64,000 bases of DNA from Paractinoplanes pyxinae. Its GTDB lineage: Bacteria; Actinomycetota; Actinomycetes; Mycobacteriales; Micromonosporaceae. Where the stretch lies: positions 124,001 to 188,000 of the forward strand of contig NZ_JAPNTZ010000021.1 in NCBI RefSeq assembly GCF_026626335.1. Direction: 5' to 3'. The notes beneath the pieces are model-generated. The model saw only the letters and a program-made list of their open reading frames with translations, ran no database searches and was not told the DNA's origin. Made by a program: the position numbers and the translations under genes. Below, one piece after another: positions 44,509 to 52,442 of the stretch (position 1 is the stretch's first letter; each line of letters opens with the position of its first letter).

Positions 44509-45381
44509 TCAGCTGACGGGCTTGCCGCCGGTGATGCCCAGCACCTCACCGGTGGTGTAGCTCGACTCGGGGCTGGCGAAGTAGACGTACGCCGCGGCCA
44601 GCTCGGCCGGCTGCCCGGCCCGCCCGAGCGGGACGTCCTCGCCGAAGGTCTTGATCTTTTCTTCGTGCATGGTGGCCGGGATGAGCGGCGTCCAGATGGG
44701 GCCGGGGGCCACCGCGTTGACCCGGATGCCCTTGTCGGCCAGGTCCTCGGCCAGGGCCTTGGTGAAGGCCACGATGCCGCCCTTGGTGGTGGCGTAGTCG
44801 AGCAGGTGGGCCGACGACTGGTAAGCCTGCACCGACGCCGTGTTGATGATGGTGGCGCCCGGCTGCAGGTGCGGGGCGGCCGCCCGGCACAGCCAGAACA
44901 TGGCGTACAGGTTGGTCTTCATGACCCGGTCGAACTGCTCGTCGGTGATCTCGGTGATCCCGCCCGGCTGGGCCATCTGGTAGGCCGCGTTGTTGACCAG
45001 GATGTCCAGGCCGCCGAGGTCGCTGAGGGCTCGGTCGATGATCGAGCGGCAGTGCGCCTCGTCGCGGATGTCGCCCGGCACGAGCACCGCCTTGCGCCCG
45101 GCCTTCTCGATGTACTGGGCGGTGTCGCGCGCGTCGTTCTCCTCCTCGGGCAGGTAGGAGATCAGCACGTCGGCGCCTTCCCGCGCGTACGCGATGGCGA
45201 CCGCCCGCCCGATGCCGGAGTCGCCGCCGGTGATGACCGCCTTGCGCCCGTTGAGCCGCCCCGAGCCTTTGTAGCTGTCCTCACCGTGATCCGGGCGGTC
45301 CGGCATCGCCTCGGTCGAGCCGGGCGGGTCCTGGTCGCCGCCGTCGAGCGCCGGGCCGGGGTACTTGCTGCGGGGATCCAC
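44509..45381 (-). CDS. SDR family oxidoreductase
   Basis: A 290-residue Rossmann-fold enzyme of the YghA/YdaD type (general stress dehydrogenase-like), with an extra N-terminal 45 residues before KAVITGGDSGIGRAVAIAYA. NNAAY, TASVQAYQSS and the catalytic YATTK (YxxxK, about residue 197) are present, plus PGPIWTPL. It reduces or oxidises an unknown alcohol or ketone with NAD(P). The GTG at 45381 has a perfect AGGAGG 8 nt upstream, which decides the start. Confidence 0.88.
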   Translation of the reverse strand: MDPRSKYPGPALDGGDQDPPGSTEAMPDRPDHGEDSYKGSGRLNGRKAVITGGDSGIGRAVAIAYAREGADVLISYLPEEENDARDTAQYIEKAGRKAVLVPGDIRDEAHCRSIIDRALSDLGGLDILVNNAAYQMAQPGGITEITDEQFDRVMKTNLYAMFWLCRAAAPHLQPGATIINTASVQAYQSSAHLLDYATTKGGIVAFTKALAEDLADKGIRVNAVAPGPIWTPLIPATMHEEKIKTFGEDVPLGRAGQPAELAAAYVYFASPESSYTTGEVLGITGGKPVS

Positions 45382-45427
45382 GGTGTTACCTCCTGATTAC
45401 GGTGCGAGGTGTGCTGGTCAGCACGGT

Positions 45428-46357
45428 ATGCCCGCGAACCGGCCGGGTATTCCGGCCGCCGTGATTGATCAACGGGTCGGCGTCGTCGTGATCACCTGGC
45501 AGCGGCGCGACGAGGCGGTGGCGGCCGTGCGGCGTCTGCGGGAACTGCCCGAGCAGCCCCCGGTCGTGCTGGTCGACAACGGTTCCACCGACGGCACGGC
45601 CGAGGCCGTCCGGCAAGAGTTCCCCGAGGTCGACGTCGTGGCGCTGACCGAGAACCGGGGCGCGGTCGGCCGCAACATCGGGGTCGCCCGCCTGCGCACG
45701 CCCTATGTGGCCTTCTGCGACGACGACACCTGGTGGGAGCCGGGCTCGCTGACCCGGGCGGCCGACGCGCTGGACGCCTTCCCGCGGCTGGCGCTGGTGA
45801 ACGCGCGCATCGTCGTGGAGCCGGCCGGCGTCGACGACCCGATCGTCGAGGAGCTGCGCGACTCGCCCGTGCCCGGCCCCGACTGGCTGCCCGGCCCGGC
45901 GCTGGGCAGCTTCCTGGCCGGCGCCTCGGTGGTCCGGCGGGACGCCTTCGAGCAGGCCGGCGGCTTCAGCGAGCGGCTGTGGCTGGGCGGCGAGGAGGAA
46001 CTGCTCGCCACCGACCTGCTCAGCTCGGGCTGGGAACTGTGCTATCTGGAGGATCTGGTGGTGCACCACCGCGCGTCGGTGCTGCGCGACGCCGTCCACC
46101 GCCGGCGGGTGGGCCTGCGCAACACGCTGTGGTTCACCTGGCTGCGCCGCCCGGTCGGCCCGGCCCTGCGCCGCAGCGTCTTCCTGGCCCGCACGGTGCC
46201 GCACGACCGCACCTCGGCGCTGGCCGTCTGGGACGCGGTGCGCGGGCTGCCCTGGCTGATCACCGAGCGCCGCCCCCGCCCGGCCGACGTCGAGGCCCGG
46301 CTGTCCGGCTTGGACGAGGCCCAGCGCCGCTCGAAGGCTCGCCGCTACGTCGGCTGA
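45428..46357 (+). CDS. Glycosyltransferase family 2
   Basis: A 309-residue GT-A enzyme. VGVVVITWQRRDEAVAAVRR (about residue 18), LVDNGSTDGTAEAV (about residue 48), NRGAVGRNIGVARL and FCDDDTWWEPGSL (DXD-type metal site, about residue 99) are in the family order, then EEELLATDLLSSGWELCYLE. It probably adds a sugar to a wall or surface glycan in the cytosol. ATG at 45428. Its 3' end overlaps the convergent AtzH-like gene by 13 nt. Confidence 0.87.
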   Translation: MPANRPGIPAAVIDQRVGVVVITWQRRDEAVAAVRRLRELPEQPPVVLVDNGSTDGTAEAVRQEFPEVDVVALTENRGAVGRNIGVARLRTPYVAFCDDDTWWEPGSLTRAADALDAFPRLALVNARIVVEPAGVDDPIVEELRDSPVPGPDWLPGPALGSFLAGASVVRRDAFEQAGGFSERLWLGGEEELLATDLLSSGWELCYLEDLVVHHRASVLRDAVHRRRVGLRNTLWFTWLRRPVGPALRRSVFLARTVPHDRTSALAVWDAVRGLPWLITERRPRPADVEARLSGLDEAQRRSKARRYVG

Positions 46358-46710
46358 CTTCGCGGCTCGGAGACGTGGGCGGCCACGATCCGCCAGCCCG
46401 GGGACAGCCGCACCCAGGTCTGCGACTGCCGTCCGAGCACCGCGCTGCCCGGATAACCGAAGAGCGTGTTGACCACGGCGGTGTCCCGCCCGTAGGCCTG
46501 GATGATCGTGTCCTTGAGCCACCGCCCGGCGGGCAGCGGCGGCTGGGCGAGCCGCCACCGCCGCTGCTCCGCCAGGCCGATCTGCATGTCGTCGATGCCG
46601 TAGCGGACGGCGTCATCGGCGAAGAATCCGATGATCGCCTCGACGTCGTTGCGGATCAGAGCCTTCTCGTACGCCTCGAAGGCCGCACCGACCTCGGCGA
46701 TCACGTCCAC
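46345..46710 (-). CDS. AtzH-like (DUF3225) protein
   Basis: A 121-residue cystatin/NTF2-fold protein: AYEKALIRNDVEAIIGFFAD (about residue 13), VRYGIDDMQIGLAEQRRWRL and TWVRLSPGWRIVAAHVSEPR. The family includes AtzH, encoded with cyanuric-acid genes, and HpxZ of oxalurate catabolism. Here it is the last gene of the biuret/allophanate operon, 24 nt after the permease stop, which supports a role in carboxyurea-type compounds. GTG at 46710. Confidence 0.8.
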   Translation of the reverse strand: MDVIAEVGAAFEAYEKALIRNDVEAIIGFFADDAVRYGIDDMQIGLAEQRRWRLAQPPLPAGRWLKDTIIQAYGRDTAVVNTLFGYPGSAVLGRQSQTWVRLSPGWRIVAAHVSEPRSQPT

Positions 46711-46734
46711 GGCATTCCTCCGATCGCTCGTCGG

Positions 46735-48357
46735 TCAGGAAACTACGGTTTCTTCCTTACGCGGAGCCGGAACTCCGCCTTCCGGCGCCTCGGTGAAGCT
46801 GTTGCCCTCGAAGCTCTCCGGCTCGCCCTCTTCCGGCACGCGAGGCGCCGGCTTGCTCAGCGCGAACAACACGCACACCACAGCGAGGAACAGATAGCCG
46901 AGCGTCACCTGACCGTCCGCGTTCCACTGCACCTTCTCGGCGTGGATCAGGCCGATGAAGCTGAGCACCGCCCCCGACCCGGCGAAGACCGCCGCGTGCC
47001 AGAACCGTTTGTCGATGATGAACGCGACGATCGCCCCCAGCACCAGACCGGCCAGGATCGCACCCTCGCCCAGCGTCTTGAGCCCGTCGTAGACCACGCC
47101 CGCCCCGGCCAGCGCCCCCGTGCCGACCTCGGCCGCGGTGGTGCCCGCGGCGGCCAGCGCGTTGTCCATCTGGCCGGTGGCCCACGAGGCGATGTTCGGG
47201 ATGAGCGCCGCGACCACCGCCGCCGCGTGGGCCCGCGGGGTCGCCTGGAAGGCCTGGGCGCCGATCAGCAGACCGATGTAGAGCAGGATGGGCACGATCG
47301 CGGCCGTCGGGAAGATCGCGCCGAGCAGCCCGAACAACCCGAAGAAGCAGAGCAGCGCGATCACCACCCCGGTTGCCATCGAATAGCCCGTACGGCCGCC
47401 GGCCGCCTTCCAGCCCGGGTGGCCCACGTAGACCGCGGGCGGGAACGGCGAGCCCAGGCACGAGCCGATGACCGCGCCGGCCCCGTCGGCCAGCAGCACG
47501 CTGCGCAGGTTGTAGCGGTCACCGGCGGTGGCCGCGCTCTCCACGTTGGTCATCGCCTCGGTGAAGTTGTAGACGCCGAGCGGGATCGCCGTCGCCAGCA
47601 GCGGCGCCATGTCGCGCAGGCCGTCGACGAGCAGGTCGAACTTGAGATGCGGGAAGGCGAAGGCGATGTCCCGGGCGGCCGCGGTCACGTCGGGCACCGA
47701 CATGGCCCCGCCGACCCAGCCGATCGCCGTGCCGACCAGCAGCGCGGCCAGGCCGATGGGGAAGTTGAAGGGCAGCTTCACGTCGGTCAGCAGGCCGATC
47801 AGCAGCAGGCCGAGGACCGGCAGGGCGATCCACGCGTAGTTCCACATGTTGCCGGCCGGGTTCATCGAGATGAACGTGATCGAGATGCCGGCCAGGGTGC
47901 CGAGCAGCGCCGCCCGCGGCGTGTACTTGCGGATGTACGGGCCGACGAACGCCCCGATCAGCACGATGACCCCGATGATGAAGGCCCAGGCGATGCCGGC
48001 CGTCCACGCCTGCACCGGGTTGCCGGTCGTCAGGTAGATCGGCAGCATGATCACGAAGATCACGATGAACATGTGCGGCACGCTCGGCCCGTACGGCAGC
48101 GCCGTGACGTCGGTCCGGTTCTCTTTCGCGGCCAGCCGCCGGGCCAGGAACGTGTAGTAGACGTTGCCGGCGACCAGGGCGATGCCGAGCGCGGGCAGGA
48201 TCACGCCGAAGACGTCGGAGGCCGGCATCTTGATGACCCCGATGCACAGCGCGGTCAGGGTGAGGACGTTGACCAGCACGTTGACGCCGAAGCCGAAGAA
48301 GGCGTTGGTGTCCCCGCGTACCCAGAAGGGCAGTTTGGCGGCAGCAGTGGTCGTCAT
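46735..48357 (-). CDS. NCS2-type permease in the biuret operon
   Basis: A 540-residue membrane protein with about 12-14 helices. It begins LPFWVRGDTNAFFGFGVNVL and has the NCS2-like substrate region NVESAATAGDRYNLR (about residue 272) and GSPFPPAVYVGHPGWKA. Known relatives move purines, uracil or related ring compounds with protons. From its operon it is likely the importer for the compound fed to the amidohydrolases; that is inference. ATG at 48357 overlaps the previous gene by 4 nt. The C-terminal 35 residues are acidic and cytoplasmic. Confidence 0.85.
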   Translation of the reverse strand: MTTTAAAKLPFWVRGDTNAFFGFGVNVLVNVLTLTALCIGVIKMPASDVFGVILPALGIALVAGNVYYTFLARRLAAKENRTDVTALPYGPSVPHMFIVIFVIMLPIYLTTGNPVQAWTAGIAWAFIIGVIVLIGAFVGPYIRKYTPRAALLGTLAGISITFISMNPAGNMWNYAWIALPVLGLLLIGLLTDVKLPFNFPIGLAALLVGTAIGWVGGAMSVPDVTAAARDIAFAFPHLKFDLLVDGLRDMAPLLATAIPLGVYNFTEAMTNVESAATAGDRYNLRSVLLADGAGAVIGSCLGSPFPPAVYVGHPGWKAAGGRTGYSMATGVVIALLCFFGLFGLLGAIFPTAAIVPILLYIGLLIGAQAFQATPRAHAAAVVAALIPNIASWATGQMDNALAAAGTTAAEVGTGALAGAGVVYDGLKTLGEGAILAGLVLGAIVAFIIDKRFWHAAVFAGSGAVLSFIGLIHAEKVQWNADGQVTLGYLFLAVVCVLFALSKPAPRVPEEGEPESFEGNSFTEAPEGGVPAPRKEETVVS

Positions 48358-49022
48358 TTCTGCTCCTGGGAAGCGGCGAGGGCGGCGATGACAGAGGGGG
48401 AGTCGGCGACCCAGCCGAAGATGCCGCCCTGCGCGGCGATCATCTCCAGGCCGACGCGCTGGAACTCCGGGAAGTACGAGCCGACGCAGTCGGAGAGGAC
48501 GAGGCAGTCGTAACCGCGGTCGTTCGCCTCGCGGACCGTGGTGTGCACGCAGACCTCGGTCGTGACCCCCGTGACGACCAGCTTCTGGACCTGCAGTTTG
48601 TCCAGGATGTCGCTCAGCTCGGTGGCGTAGAAGGCGCCCTTGCCCGGCTTGTCCACGACGAATTCACCGTCGAGCGGCGCCAGCTCGTCGACGATGTCGT
48701 GGCCGTACTCGCCGCGGACCAGGATGCGGCCGAAGGCGCCTTGCTCGCCTATCCCGCCGCGGGCCAGTTTGGACGGCGGGCAGTCCGACAGGTCGGGCAG
48801 ATGCCCCTCGCGGGTGTGGATGATCGGCAGGCTCGCCGCGCGCCACGCCGTCAGCAGCGCGGAGAGCGGCTCGATCGTGCGGCTGAGCTGGGCGAAGTCG
48901 TTGCCCAGGCTCTCGCCGAAGCCGCCGGGGAGCAGAAAGTCACGCTGCATGTCGATGACGAGCAGGGCTGTCTTGTCCGGATCGAAGGTGAAGGTGTGCG
49001 GTAGCGCGTCCACTGAGGGCAT
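48354..49022 (-). CDS. Cysteine hydrolase of the isochorismatase family (second amidohydrolase)
   Basis: A 222-residue paralogue of the neighbouring biuret hydrolase with all three catalytic parts: Asp in LVIDMQRDFL (about residue 24), Lys in VVDKPGKGAFYA and Cys in TGVTTEVCVHTTVREAND. The cis-peptide-forming GVTTE stretch is intact. Candidates are triuret, ureidoacrylate or N-carbamoyl substrates. Tandem placement with biuH and the permease suggests an earlier step of the same route. ATG at 49022. Confidence 0.85.
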   Translation of the reverse strand: MPSVDALPHTFTFDPDKTALLVIDMQRDFLLPGGFGESLGNDFAQLSRTIEPLSALLTAWRAASLPIIHTREGHLPDLSDCPPSKLARGGIGEQGAFGRILVRGEYGHDIVDELAPLDGEFVVDKPGKGAFYATELSDILDKLQVQKLVVTGVTTEVCVHTTVREANDRGYDCLVLSDCVGSYFPEFQRVGLEMIAAQGGIFGWVADSPSVIAALAASQEQK

Positions 49023-49025
49023 CGG

Positions 49026-49718
49026 TCAAACCTCCGTTGCCGCTATCACGTCGTCCGAGGTGGCGACGCAGCCGAAGACGCCGCCCTGCATGGTGACCAT
49101 GTGCAGGGCGGCGGCGTGGTTGGACGGGTCGGTCGCCCCCGTGCAGTCGCTGAGGATCAGGCACTCGTAACCGCGGTCGTTGGCTTCGCGCATCGTCGTG
49201 TGCACGCAGACGTCGGTCGTGATGCCGGTCAGGATCAGGTGCGTGATGCCGTGCGTCCGCAGCACCAGGTCGAGGTTGGTGGCGTAGAAGGCGCCCTTGC
49301 CCGGCTTGTCGACGATCACCTCGCCGGCCACCGGGGCGACCTCGGGCACGATCTCCCAGCCCGGCTCGCCCTTGATCAGGATCCGGCCGCAGGGCCCGTC
49401 GCTGCCGATCTCGGCCCCGATCCGGGCCGACCGCCAGCGCTTGTTGGCCGGCAGGTCGGACAGGTCGGGGTCGTGCCCCTCACGGGTGTGGATCACCAGC
49501 ATGCCCAGCTCCCGCGCGTGCGCCAGCAGTCGCGCGGTGGCCGGCAGCCCGGCCCGGGTGAGCCCGATGTCGTAGCCCATCGAGTCGACGTAGCCGCCTT
49601 CGCCGCAGAAGTCGGTCTGCCAGTCGATGCAGATGAGCGCCGTCCTCGACACGGGGACCGTGCCGTCGTACGGCCAGAGGTAGGGGTCGGCCTTGACCGG
49701 CCCGATCGAAGCGGTCAT
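49026..49718 (-). CDS. biuH: Biuret amidohydrolase
   Basis: A 230-residue enzyme closely resembling rhizobial BiuH as I recall it: DPYLWPYDGTVPVSRTALIC, DWQTDFCGEGGYVDSMGYD, REGHDPDLSDLPANKRWRS and GPCGRILIKGEPGWEIVPE all keep the family wording. The catalytic triad is Asp in CIDWQTDF (about residue 33), Lys in DKPGKGAFYA and Cys in TTDVCVHTT. It converts biuret to allophanate and ammonia. ATG at 49718 overlaps the allophanate hydrolase stop (ATGA), so product and next enzyme are made together. Confidence 0.88.
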   Translation of the reverse strand: MTASIGPVKADPYLWPYDGTVPVSRTALICIDWQTDFCGEGGYVDSMGYDIGLTRAGLPATARLLAHARELGMLVIHTREGHDPDLSDLPANKRWRSARIGAEIGSDGPCGRILIKGEPGWEIVPEVAPVAGEVIVDKPGKGAFYATNLDLVLRTHGITHLILTGITTDVCVHTTMREANDRGYECLILSDCTGATDPSNHAAALHMVTMQGGVFGCVATSDDVIAATEV

Positions 49719-51325
49719 GTGGTGGCTCCTCTCGCACGGTGGTTGCGCCAGCCGCCACTGGCGGTGATGTCCTCGGCCCCGGCCGCCGCGTACGCCTCGC
49801 ACAGGAAGCCGGTGACCTCGGTGCCGTCGTCCAGGGCGACCCGGCCCAGCGACAGGGGCGCCGCGATGCCGGCCAGGAAGCCGCCGACCTGACCGGCCGG
49901 CATCTGCCAGAGCTCCACCTCGATCGACTCGCCGCCGGCCGTCCGCACGAGCCCGGGAGCGCCCGAGGGCAGGTGATAGAGGCGGTAGCAGGGAGCGGTG
50001 CGGGCGGCGCCGGCCAGGGTGGCGCCCCGCTCGAGCAGTTCGCCGTTGCGGGGCTCGCCGCTGAGGTGCAGCCCGGCCACGGCGAGGGTCACCGTGTCGT
50101 AGATGGCCCACGAGCGGGCCAGCCGGGCGAGGGCGTCGTCGCTGAAGGCCGGCCCGAACAGGGTGACCGAGGCCGGGCGGCCGTCGGCGGTGAAGCCGTT
50201 GGGCACGGTCACCGCGGCCATGTCGAGCAGGTTGGCGAACTGCGTGTAGCGGCCCAGCATCAGGTTGCGGCCGATCGGGTCCTCGGCGATCTCGCTGTGC
50301 GTGAAGGTGGTGCCGACGGTCGGCAGCACCAGCACGTCGATCTGCTCCCACATGCGGTCGGCGGCGTGCTTCAACTGCTGCAGGCGATGCTGAGCACGGA
50401 ACGCGTCGGCCGCCGTGAAGCCGTACCCGGTCTCGAGCACGGCCCGCGTCACCGGCAGCACCGACTCCGGACGGGCCCGCAGGAACTCGTCGAGATCGGC
50501 CAGCCGCTCGGCCACCCAGGGACCGCGATACAGCAGGTCACCGGCCTCCAGCAACGGTCCGACGTCGACCGTCGTGTCGCCGCTGACCCGCGCGAACGCC
50601 TTCTCCTGCCCGGCGTCGCCGAAGAAATCAAGAGTTTCCGGTACGCCGATCCGGGGCTCGGCCGGCAGCGGGCGTGTCCCCTCGCGGGACCACGGATCCT
50701 CCGGTACGCGTCCTCGTGCCACCCGCGTCACCCGGTCGGCCGTGGTCACGTCCCGCGCGAAGACCGAGACGCAGTCCAGCGACCGGCACGCCGGCACCAC
50801 GCCGAGCGTGCTCAGCAGACCGCGGGTCGGCTTGATCCCGGCGATGCCGTTGAGCGCGGCCGGCACCCGGCCCGAGCCGGCCGTGTCCGTGCCGAGCGCG
50901 AACACCACGGTCCCGTCGGCCACCGCGACCGCCGAGCCCGAACTCGACCCGCCCGAGATCAGCCCGCCGCCGAAGACGCTTTCCGGCGCGCCGTACGGCG
51001 AACGGGTCCCGGTCAGCCCGGTGGCGAACTGGTCGAGGTTCGTCTTGCCGACCACGATCGCGCCCGCGTCGACCAGGCGCTGCACGACCGGGGCGTTCCG
51101 TTCCGGGGTGTACGCGAAATCGGGGCAGCCGGCGGTCGTCGGCAGCCCGGCCACGTCGATGTTGTCCTTGACCGCGAACGGCAGCCCGGCCAGCGGCAGT
51201 CCGGTGTCCACCCGCTCGACCTGTTCCCGCAGCTCATCGGGGCCGAACGAACTGATCCAGACGTCCGGCCGGGCCCGGACGGCGGCGACGATCGCGTTCA
51301 CATCCACATCGTCGATTGTCGACAA
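49715..51325 (-). CDS. atzF: Allophanate hydrolase (AtzF type)
   Basis: A 536-residue amidase-signature enzyme that splits allophanate to ammonia and CO2. The Ser-Ser-Lys triad is visible: Lys in LPFAVKDNIDVAGLPTTAGC (about residue 53), Ser in LISGGSSSGSAVAV and in GTDTAGSGRVPA (about residues 128-152). The C-terminal domain (about 440-536) characteristic of AtzF is present. The annotated start is TTG at 51325; GTG at 51307 is a plausible alternative, since neither has a good ribosome binding site and an operator-like palindrome covers the TTG. It lies 44 nt after the GntR gene. Confidence 0.88.
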   Translation of the reverse strand: MSTIDDVDVNAIVAAVRARPDVWISSFGPDELREQVERVDTGLPLAGLPFAVKDNIDVAGLPTTAGCPDFAYTPERNAPVVQRLVDAGAIVVGKTNLDQFATGLTGTRSPYGAPESVFGGGLISGGSSSGSAVAVADGTVVFALGTDTAGSGRVPAALNGIAGIKPTRGLLSTLGVVPACRSLDCVSVFARDVTTADRVTRVARGRVPEDPWSREGTRPLPAEPRIGVPETLDFFGDAGQEKAFARVSGDTTVDVGPLLEAGDLLYRGPWVAERLADLDEFLRARPESVLPVTRAVLETGYGFTAADAFRAQHRLQQLKHAADRMWEQIDVLVLPTVGTTFTHSEIAEDPIGRNLMLGRYTQFANLLDMAAVTVPNGFTADGRPASVTLFGPAFSDDALARLARSWAIYDTVTLAVAGLHLSGEPRNGELLERGATLAGAARTAPCYRLYHLPSGAPGLVRTAGGESIEVELWQMPAGQVGGFLAGIAAPLSLGRVALDDGTEVTGFLCEAYAAAGAEDITASGGWRNHRARGATT

Positions 51326-51326
51326 T
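51315..51326. promoter_or_regulatory. Putative operator of the adjacent FadR-type GntR regulator
   Basis: ATTGTCGACAAT is a perfect 12-bp palindrome. Its core TGTCGACA matches the FadR-subfamily consensus yGTM-N0-1-KACr. It sits at the 5' end of the allophanate hydrolase gene, just downstream of the GntR gene. A second, looser inverted repeat, GTTAC...GTAAC, lies within 51330-51357. Binding is inferred from consensus and position only. Confidence 0.5.
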
Positions 51327-51369
51327 TCTGTTACGTCGATGGCTGCTCTTTGTAACGGCGTGATTTCCC

Positions 51370-52005
51370 TTAGCTCAGATACGTCCGGGCGCCGTGCGCG
51401 CTCAGCGCCTCGAGCACCGCCGCGGTGTCGCCCCGCTCCACCGCGTCGAACAGCCGCTCGTGCCGGGCCACGCCGTCCTCGGCCCGGGCCGCCTCGGCCT
51501 CGCGCCGCATGTTGACCGCCATGTAGAGCTGGATCCGCACCAGAACCGACCCGTACAGCTCGGCCAGCTGGCGATTGCCGCCCAGCGCCACGACCTCGGT
51601 GTGGAAGCGGCGATGCGCGTTGGCCAGCTCGAGGCGGTCGCCGGTCTCGGTGGCCGTGCGCATCACGTCGAGCGCGGCCCGCAGCGCGGTCAGGTCGGGC
51701 CGGGCCGGCATCGTCGAGGCGGCATGCCGCTCCAGGACGTCCCGCACCTCGTACAGTTCGCGCACGTCGTCATCGGAGAGGATCGCAACGCGCGCCCCGC
51801 GCCGGGGGATGTGCTCGACGAGACCCTGCTGGGCGAGCAGCCGCATGGCCTCGCGCAGGGGCGCCCGGCTGATCCCGAGCCGGCGCGTGAGCTGCTCCTC
51901 GACAAGGCGCTCGCCCGGATCGGTGTGCCCGCTCAGGATCTCGTGGCGGAGGCGTTCGACGGCGAGCTCGACGAGGCTGTAGGTCTGAAGCTCCCCGGTG
52001 CTCAC
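51370..52005 (-). CDS. GntR family regulator (FadR/FCD subfamily)
   Basis: A 211-residue regulator. The winged helix is about residues 8-75 (RLRHEILSGHTDPGERLVEE, then LGISRAPLREAMRLLAQQGL and VEHIPRRGARVA). The all-helical FCD ligand domain follows from about 80, with YEVRDVLERHAA and AHRRFHTEVVALGGN, whose Asp/His residues usually bind a metal and ligand. It probably represses the biuret operon until a pathway compound is present. GTG at 52005. The first gene of the operon. Confidence 0.88.
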   Translation of the reverse strand: MSTGELQTYSLVELAVERLRHEILSGHTDPGERLVEEQLTRRLGISRAPLREAMRLLAQQGLVEHIPRRGARVAILSDDDVRELYEVRDVLERHAASTMPARPDLTALRAALDVMRTATETGDRLELANAHRRFHTEVVALGGNRQLAELYGSVLVRIQLYMAVNMRREAEAARAEDGVARHERLFDAVERGDTAAVLEALSAHGARTYLS

Positions 52006-52039
52006 GCGACGAGTCTGCCAGGCCGGGGGAACCGCCGGG

Positions 52040-52147
52040 TCAGTCGCGGTCTTGTTCGCCGCCGGGCCGGCCGCGCCCGGTGGGCCACAGCGCCACGACG
52101 ATCATGACGGCACCGATCACGATCAACGCGGTCCAGACCATAGTCAT
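52040..52147 (-). CDS. Small membrane protein (35 aa)
   Basis: A leftward ATG frame encoding 35 residues: one membrane helix, MVWTALIVIGAVMIVVALWP, then a polar tail TGRGRPGGEQDRD. The hydrophobic-then-charged layout and G/C third bases suggest a real small protein. It has no clear Shine-Dalgarno sequence. It lies 34 nt upstream of the GntR gene and points the same way. Family unknown. Confidence 0.45.
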   Translation of the reverse strand: MTMVWTALIVIGAVMIVVALWPTGRGRPGGEQDRD

Positions 52148-52385
52148 CGCGCGAGATTAGCCCGGCGGCCGGGCGCGTGGTGTGCCGTCTTTATGCGTCA
52201 TCCGCGCAATGTGCCCTGGTCATCGGCCGGTCATGGTTGCCCACCGTGTCGGCCGCGTCATCCCTCGGTGCGATTTAAGTCAGACCTAATAGACGAGCGT
52301 CAAACCGTGGGACTAAGTTCTGCGCGGGTGTCTGGGACCTCTCCGGTCTCCAGAAGCTCCCGGCCGGCGCACCACCGGCCGAGAC

Positions 52386-52417
52386 GCGCGGCGCCGGGTG
52401 GCGGCCCGGCGCCGCGC
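52386..52417 (-). terminator. Hairpin downstream of the SCO2521-like gene
   Basis: GCGCGGCGCCGGG (52386-52398) and CCCGGCGCCGCGC (52405-52417) form a perfect 13-bp stem with a 6-nt loop. It is 25 nt beyond the stop of the leftward gene at 52443. A second stem-loop around CCGGCCGG...CCGGCC lies at about 52360-52380. The remaining 52148-52359 region shows no gene, but an A/T-richer patch, GATTTAAGTCAGACC, lies at about 52271. Confidence 0.7.
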
Positions 52418-52442
52418 CCCGGCCGGTGTCCCTCGCTCGTTC

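Noticed and set aside
44505..44520. Terminator between the 43900 and 44509 genes
   Set aside because: The palindrome CCGTCAGCTGACGG has no loop and no T-run and overlaps the SDR stop; it is weak as a terminator.
45733..48513. Rightward frame of about 900 codons across the glycosyltransferase end and the NCS2 permease
   Set aside because: It is antisense to the permease and its translation is low-complexity Arg/His/Gln with no recognisable family, as expected of a shadow frame.
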